Shown: positions 59,945 to 64,000 of the stretch, one piece after another | Layout of the letters: each line of letters begins with the position of its first letter | Numbering within the stretch: position 1 is the stretch's first letter | NCBI GenBank assembly: GCA_045804965.1 | Contig: JBJMMD010000004.1 | Coordinates: 62,001-126,000, forward strand | Source: CAVTUU01 sp045804965 | GTDB taxonomy: Bacteria > Chloroflexota > Chloroflexia > Thermomicrobiales > UBA6265 | Reading direction: 5' to 3' | Length of the DNA stretch: 64,000 nucleotides | Translations under genes and position numbers: made by a program | Notes under the pieces: model-generated | The model's database searches: none | What the model was told of the DNA's origin: nothing | The model's input: the letters and a program-made list of their open reading frames with translations, nothing else

Positions 59945-60231
59945 CGTCCTTTCCGATTAACCCAAACCGAAGTTGGTGGTCTGGATGCCAGTTTCGCTTT
60001 CGCGGGCGACGACGTCCGCACCGCCACGACCGTGGGCAGCACGACGACCACGTTCCTGTGGGACCGCGAGGCGGGATTGCCGAAACTCGCGAGCGACGGA
60101 AGTTCCGGCTATCTCTGGGACGCGACCGGCGTCGCCGGGGAGATGACCACGACCAACGCCGCCACGTACGCATTGAAGGATGGCATCGATTCCGTCCGCC
60201 TACAGACCGACGATGCAGGCGCGGTCGCTTC
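59945..60231 (+). pseudogene. RHS-repeat fragment
   Basis: The stretch FAGDDVRTATTVGSTTTT, FLWDREAGLPKLASDGSSGY, LWDATGVAGEM and ALKDGIDSVRLQTDDAGAV carries the YD/RHS hairpin-repeat signature (here FLWD..GLP, DGxxSVRxLTD). Only the repeat core survives, without N-terminal parts or the hypervariable C-terminal toxin. Confidence 0.7.
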
Positions 60232-60240
60232 AACGAGAGT

Positions 60241-60432
60241 CAACGTTCCCGCCTTCGTAATTCACCCCAACGAGCCGCTGCTTCCACCCCTGACCAAATC
60301 CCGGCTCCGCCGCGGCTACCCGAACCTCCAGCGTTACACGATCCTGGACCGCGGCGGTCACTTCCTCGCCCTCGAAAACGCCGACCGCCTGGTCGCCGAA
60401 ATCCGCAACGCCTTCCGTCTGCTTCGGCTTGG
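60241..60432 (+). pseudogene. Epoxide-hydrolase C-terminal fragment fused in frame to the RHS fragment
   Basis: VNVPAFVIHPNEPLLPP, ...GGHFLALENADRLVAEIR: the catalytic-His block and helix end of epoxide hydrolases (pattern RGGHFaAlE.P..la.dIr.FFr). The other catalytic residues are missing. The join lies after TRV, in the same frame as the RHS fragment, giving a chimeric ORF (to 60562). Confidence 0.6.
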
Positions 60433-60519
60433 CAAAGGTCTTGAGGATTATGTGGAACAAGGAAACGGGCGAAAATGTCGGCAACATAATAACTGGCTAT
60501 TGAAAGAGGAGCCTTCAAC

Positions 60520-60981
60520 TTGGAGGAGCTTCATAGCACCAGGCATAGTGTTCAGCTTGTAGTGGTTAGCAACAAACTAACCGGCCACGAACTTGTGGCC
60601 GAAATCGGGGTTGAGCCTAATGAGAGCTGGACGAGTGGGGAGTTGATCAAGCCCGGTCTTTCCGAAGTCCGCAGTCGAACCAGTGGAGTCAGATTCGAAT
60701 CCGGATTTCCCAATGACGCCCCCTTGACGGCACATATAGATGCAATTCTCGAGCGGGTGAGGCCTGTCACGGACGGGTTCAGAAAACTAGCCGCCGAATC
60801 AAGTTCTCTGGATCCCGACGACACGACGCCGGATCCTTGGATTCATTTTGGGGTAATTATTTTGGGCAGAACGGATGAGCAATCTGTGGAGCTTGATCGG
60901 CACCAAATGGCGGCGCTTGCCAGTCTCGGCTGCGACTTGGAAATACGCGTAATCTTCGACATTGAAGATGACAGCGAATAA
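60520..60981 (+). CDS. DUF4279-domain protein, immunity-type
   Basis: The 153-aa protein reads VVSNKLTGHELVAEIGVEPN, SWTSGEL, then ...PLTAHIDAILERVRPVTDGF, matching the DUF4279 pattern (xxxxLxxxEIGxxPxxxxxxG... HxxxxLxxxxP). DUF4279 proteins are frequent beside polymorphic toxins and thought to be immunity proteins. TTG 60520 is the likely start because AGAGGAG lies 8 nt before it. Here it is orphaned beside RHS debris. Confidence 0.65.
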   Translation: MEELHSTRHSVQLVVVSNKLTGHELVAEIGVEPNESWTSGELIKPGLSEVRSRTSGVRFESGFPNDAPLTAHIDAILERVRPVTDGFRKLAAESSSLDPDDTTPDPWIHFGVIILGRTDEQSVELDRHQMAALASLGCDLEIRVIFDIEDDSE

Positions 60982-61271
60982 GCCTGGGCAAGAGCCTTGC
61001 CGTCAATAGCCCGAGTGCAAAACCCCTATTGAAGGACTCGACTTCTCCAGCCGCGAGAAATGTGGAACTTGATCCCGTCGGAGAACCTGCCTGTCTCAAA
61101 TCTCAAGCGAAGAGGCGTGATCTCAAACGAACGACTCACTCGAATGGCTCGCATGCCCACGTCCGACCGCCGCCACCTCTCACATCTGCGAAACCGGTCA
61201 TACCTTATCGAGGGCGTACAGCCGTATGCCACTACGAATCTCGGTCCGCCACAATCGCGTTGTTCCAGGAC

Positions 61272-61811
61272 TCATGTGAAAAACACCGTTATCGGTAAAA
61301 CCAAAATCCCGGCAAGGGCGGCCAGTGACGCGAGCACAGAGACCGCGATGGAACGTAATAAGGAGAGTCCTAGAGCCTGTCGTACCGCCATGATGGTCGT
61401 TGGAATAGACCAGATCTCTGAGATCGCGAACATATACCCACCGAGAACCGGAACCGGTGAAAGTATCAAGAGCAAGTTCGGAGCATTGGAAAAGGCGAAC
61501 GTCCGGAAAAAACCGGGTAACTTCGCCCGCGACGTTGCGGGATTCATCCAAAAGTGGGCGATCCCAAAGAGCGCGACCGCCAAGACAAAGAAGAACGCAA
61601 GATCGAATAGCAAATGTTTCACTCCGCGGTCGGGGTGATGGAGAAATCGAAGTACTTGGCCAAAGGAAGTTGGCAAGAGCAACACGAGCAACGCCTGTTT
61701 GTTTGCGGTTTGGTCGTCTCGAATGTCGTTGTAGACATCCGAATCGAGGAGCGCGCCGCCGATCAGGCGCTCGGAAAAAGAGTAATGGCGCAACGACGCG
61801 GCTTGCCCCAT
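61272..61811 (-). CDS. YIP1-like membrane protein, paralogue of 57670
   Basis: The 179-aa protein has about five transmembrane helices and ends IPTTIMAVRQALGLSLLRSI, like 57670. ATG 61811 has GGAG 8 nt upstream; the frame extends to 61931 without support. Both YIP1-like genes face away from the RHS debris. Function unknown. Confidence 0.7.
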   Translation of the reverse strand: MGQAASLRHYSFSERLIGGALLDSDVYNDIRDDQTANKQALLVLLLPTSFGQVLRFLHHPDRGVKHLLFDLAFFFVLAVALFGIAHFWMNPATSRAKLPGFFRTFAFSNAPNLLLILSPVPVLGGYMFAISEIWSIPTTIMAVRQALGLSLLRSIAVSVLASLAALAGILVLPITVFFT

Positions 61812-61999
61812 CTCAGCCACTCCAAACACGTGTAGATCGCATGCGAAGATCGTAGTCATCGTCCAGTTCGGACACGATTCCCCGTTCGTCCCACCCAAGC
61901 CGGTGCTACACTCCCAGGGTCCATGTGTCACGGCTGGTCCGGGGCTTGCGATCCGGGTTTCCCACCTGACTCAGATCATTTCGAGGAGTGCTTGGCGTA

Positions 62000-64000
62000 A
62001 TGTCCGTTTCTCTCGATGCGAAGCCGTTCCAGCAGCCGACCAAACCAAAACCGGGTCGCGAGGACCGGCAACTGCGCGAGGAACGCGCGGCGCGGGAGAC
62101 GGCGCGGGTGCTCAAAGCGGAGTTGACCGCCCGCATCGCCGGCGAAGTCCGCTTCGATCGCACCGCGCGGATGCTCTACTCCACCGACGCCTCCAATTAC
62201 CAGATCGAGCCGGTCGGCGTCGTTATTCCCAAAACACTCGACGACGCCACTGCCGCGGTCGAGATCGCGTCGAGTCACGGCGTGCCGATTCTGCCGCGTG
62301 GAGGCGGGTCGTCGCTGGCGGGGCAGGCGGTCGGCGCCGGGTTGGTGATCGACTTTTCGAAGAACCTGGCCCGCATTCTGGAAATCAATGCCGAGGCGCA
62401 AACTGTCACCGTCGAACCAGGAATCAATCTCGACCTGCTCAATACGCGACTCAAGGCCAACGGGCTCATGTTCGGCCCCGATCCCTCGTCCGGCAATCGC
62501 GCCACGGCGGGCGGGGTGATCGGCAACAACTCTACCGGCGCCCATTCGATCCTCTACGGGATGACGAGCGACAACGTCACCGCCATGCGCATCGCCCTGG
62601 TCGAGGGCGGGGTCGTCGACCTCCGGGCGGGATCGGCCGCCGACCTCGCCGCGCTCGCCGCGCTCGATGATCCGCGCGGCCGCTTGCTCGCCGCGCTGCT
62701 CGCGTTCCGCGAGCGCAACAGTGAACTGATCGCCCGCGACTTTCCGCGCCACTGGCGGCGCGCGACCGGCTATTCGCTGAATGAGTTGTGCAAACCGGAT
62801 AGCGAGTTCAATCCGGCCCGTCTCCTCGTCGCCTCCGAGGGCACGCTCGCGACCACGCTGAACGTAACCTTCAAGCTCGTGCCGACGCCGGCGATGACCG
62901 CACTCGTTCTGCTCCAGTTCGACGAGCTGGTCGCGGCGATGGCCGCGACGCCGGCCATCCTCGACGTCGAGCCCTCGGCGATCGAGCTGATGGACCGGAT
63001 GCTGATCAACCTCACCCGTTCGCAACCCGGCTACGCCAGTCAAATCGCCTTTATCCATGGCGATCCGGCCGCGGTCCTCGCGGTCGAGTTCTATGGCGAG
63101 AGTGAGCAGGAGCTAGAGCAGAAGTGCGATCGCCTTGAGCAGCAGCTCAAGCGCAAGGACATCCCCCTCAGCGCCGAACCGCAGCGGGTGCTCGACGCGA
63201 AGCGGCAGGCCGATGTGTGGTCGGTCCGCAAGGCGGGCCTCGGGCTCTTGATGAGCGTGCGCGGCGACGCCAAACCGATTCCGGTGATCGAGGATGTCTC
63301 GGTCCCGGTCGAGCACCTGGCGGAGTACGTGGCGGCGGTCGAGAAGATGGTCGCCGAGCACAACACCACCGCCGCCTACTACGCCCACGCCTCTGCTGGC
63401 TGCCTCCACATCCGCCCCTTGCTCAATCTCAAGGAGATCAAGGGCGTCACCGCGATGAAGGAGATGGCGCACGCGGCGGCGGAGCTCGCCCACCGCTTCG
63501 GCGGGGTGATGAGCGGCGAGCATGGCGACGGATTGCAGCGCTCCGAGTTGAACGAGCTCATCTTCGGCCCCGAGCTCTATCAGGCGATGCGCGAGTTCAA
63601 AGCGATCTTCGACCCGCGGGGGTTGATGAATCCGGGGAAGAAAGTCGACGCCCCGGCGATGACCGAGCATCTGCGCTACGGTCCGACCTATCACCCGGTC
63701 GAGATCAAAACCCATCTCGATTTCAGCCGTGAGGGCGGCTTCCTCGGCGCGGTTGAGATGTGCAACGGGGCGGCTGTTTGCCGGAAGCTGAAAGCGGGGA
63801 CGATGTGCCCCAGCTACATGGCGACCAAAGACGAGCAGGACACCACCCGCGGCCGGGCAAACGCCCTCCGCAACGCCCTCGCCGGCCGCACCTTCACCCG
63901 CGAGGACTTCACCTCGCAAGCGACGTACGACGTGCTCGATCTTTGCCTCTCCTGCAAGGCGTGTAAAACCGAATGTCCGTCGAGTGTCGACATGGCGAAG
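62000..64000 (+). CDS. FAD-linked oxidase with C-terminal Fe-S domain (GlcD/YdiJ-like), cut by window end
   Basis: The first 667 codons encode a PCMH-type FAD domain (LPRGGGSSLAGQAV, GGVIGNNSTGAHSILYG at about 175-190), the FAD oxidase C-terminal domain (YYAHASAGCLHIRPLLN, MSGEHGDGLQRSE, FDPRGLMNPGKK) and, at the window's end, the first 4Fe-4S motif CLSCKACKTECP (C-x2-C-x2-C-x3-C). This is the one-polypeptide FAD/Fe-S arrangement of YdiJ-type and D-2-hydroxyglutarate/D-lactate dehydrogenases. It should oxidise a 2-hydroxyacid and pass electrons to quinone. ATG 62000; GAGGAG is 11 nt upstream. Confidence 0.9.
   Translation, partial: MSVSLDAKPFQQPTKPKPGREDRQLREERAARETARVLKAELTARIAGEVRFDRTARMLYSTDASNYQIEPVGVVIPKTLDDATAAVEIASSHGVPILPRGGGSSLAGQAVGAGLVIDFSKNLARILEINAEAQTVTVEPGINLDLLNTRLKANGLMFGPDPSSGNRATAGGVIGNNSTGAHSILYGMTSDNVTAMRIALVEGGVVDLRAGSAADLAALAALDDPRGRLLAALLAFRERNSELIARDFPRHWRRATGYSLNELCKPDSEFNPARLLVASEGTLATTLNVTFKLVPTPAMTALVLLQFDELVAAMAATPAILDVEPSAIELMDRMLINLTRSQPGYASQIAFIHGDPAAVLAVEFYGESEQELEQKCDRLEQQLKRKDIPLSAEPQRVLDAKRQADVWSVRKAGLGLLMSVRGDAKPIPVIEDVSVPVEHLAEYVAAVEKMVAEHNTTAAYYAHASAGCLHIRPLLNLKEIKGVTAMKEMAHAAAELAHRFGGVMSGEHGDGLQRSELNELIFGPELYQAMREFKAIFDPRGLMNPGKKVDAPAMTEHLRYGPTYHPVEIKTHLDFSREGGFLGAVEMCNGAAVCRKLKAGTMCPSYMATKDEQDTTRGRANALRNALAGRTFTREDFTSQATYDVLDLCLSCKACKTECPSSVDMAK

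Noticed and set aside
59921..60562. A single 213-aa protein
   Set aside because: It joins RHS repeat sequence to an epoxide-hydrolase tail with no complete domain; treated as a chimeric pseudogene.
1..64000. CRISPR array, tRNA, rRNA or integrase/att sites
   Set aside because: Read for regular spacer repeats, T-loop GGTTCGAATCC motifs and recombinase families; none found. Some scattered GTTCGA strings lack cloverleaf partners.

Overview
The window is high-GC bacterial chromosome with tightly packed genes on both strands. It has GTG/TTG starts, good Shine-Dalgarno sites, MalT-type LuxR and AAA regulators, Tat-type signals, and many short dispersed intergenic repeats. No rRNA, tRNA or clear plasmid or phage marker is visible. 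The best fit is a Chloroflexota bacterium of the Thermomicrobia/Sphaerobacter kind. That is an inference from gene content and style, not from a marker gene.

Layout. 1-15.8 kb: a truncated AAA regulator, a LarA/DUF2088 protein, a beta-lactamase-fold hydrolase, a membrane methyltransferase, an NMT1-type ABC transporter operon ending in a UbiA/MenA-type prenyltransferase, a metallophosphoesterase, a nucleotidyltransferase, a low-GC MNT/HEPN pair whose MNT frame is broken, and a three-gene operon headed by an alpha/beta hydrolase lacking the usual nucleophile. 16.2-21 kb: catabolic genes (Gfo/Idh/MocA oxidoreductase, ThuA-like protein, sarcosine-oxidase-like flavoenzyme, acyl-CoA dehydrogenase). 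21-30.3 kb: surface and signalling genes (membrane glycosyltransferase, DUF4352 lipid- or membrane-anchored protein, one Flp pilin, a 1,092-aa PAS/GAF histidine kinase, an AI-2E-type permease). 30.4-38.7 kb: accessory DNA with small unknown genes, a lower-GC two-gene module (32.5-34.1 kb), a cupin, two coupled ECF sigma factors and a zinc-ribbon/YccF protein. 38.7-45.2 kb: a flavin monooxygenase, then a homogentisate (tyrosine) degradation set (HPPD, FAH-family hydrolase, HmgA) and citrate synthase, which would oxidise the acetyl units released. 45.8-49.3 kb: HD-GYP protein, a damaged-looking PIN toxin pair, LiaF-like and coiled-coil proteins. 49.6-56.4 kb: a Tat-exported unknown protein, a MalT-type regulator, a Tat-exported hydrolase and a flavin monooxygenase, closed by a 174-bp second copy of the 3' end of the exported gene. 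56.6-64 kb: two YIP1-like membrane proteins around a secreted Thr/Pro-rich protein, RHS debris fused to an epoxide-hydrolase fragment, an orphan DUF4279 (immunity-type) gene, and a truncated FAD/Fe-S oxidase.

The clearest metabolic story is aromatic amino-acid catabolism to the TCA cycle. The clearest evolutionary story is decay and shuffling of accessory genes: broken toxin-antitoxin frames, a chimeric pseudogene, a truncated duplicate, and repeats that have entered coding sequence. The best candidate for an undescribed system is the overlapping gene pair at 32.5-34.1 kb.
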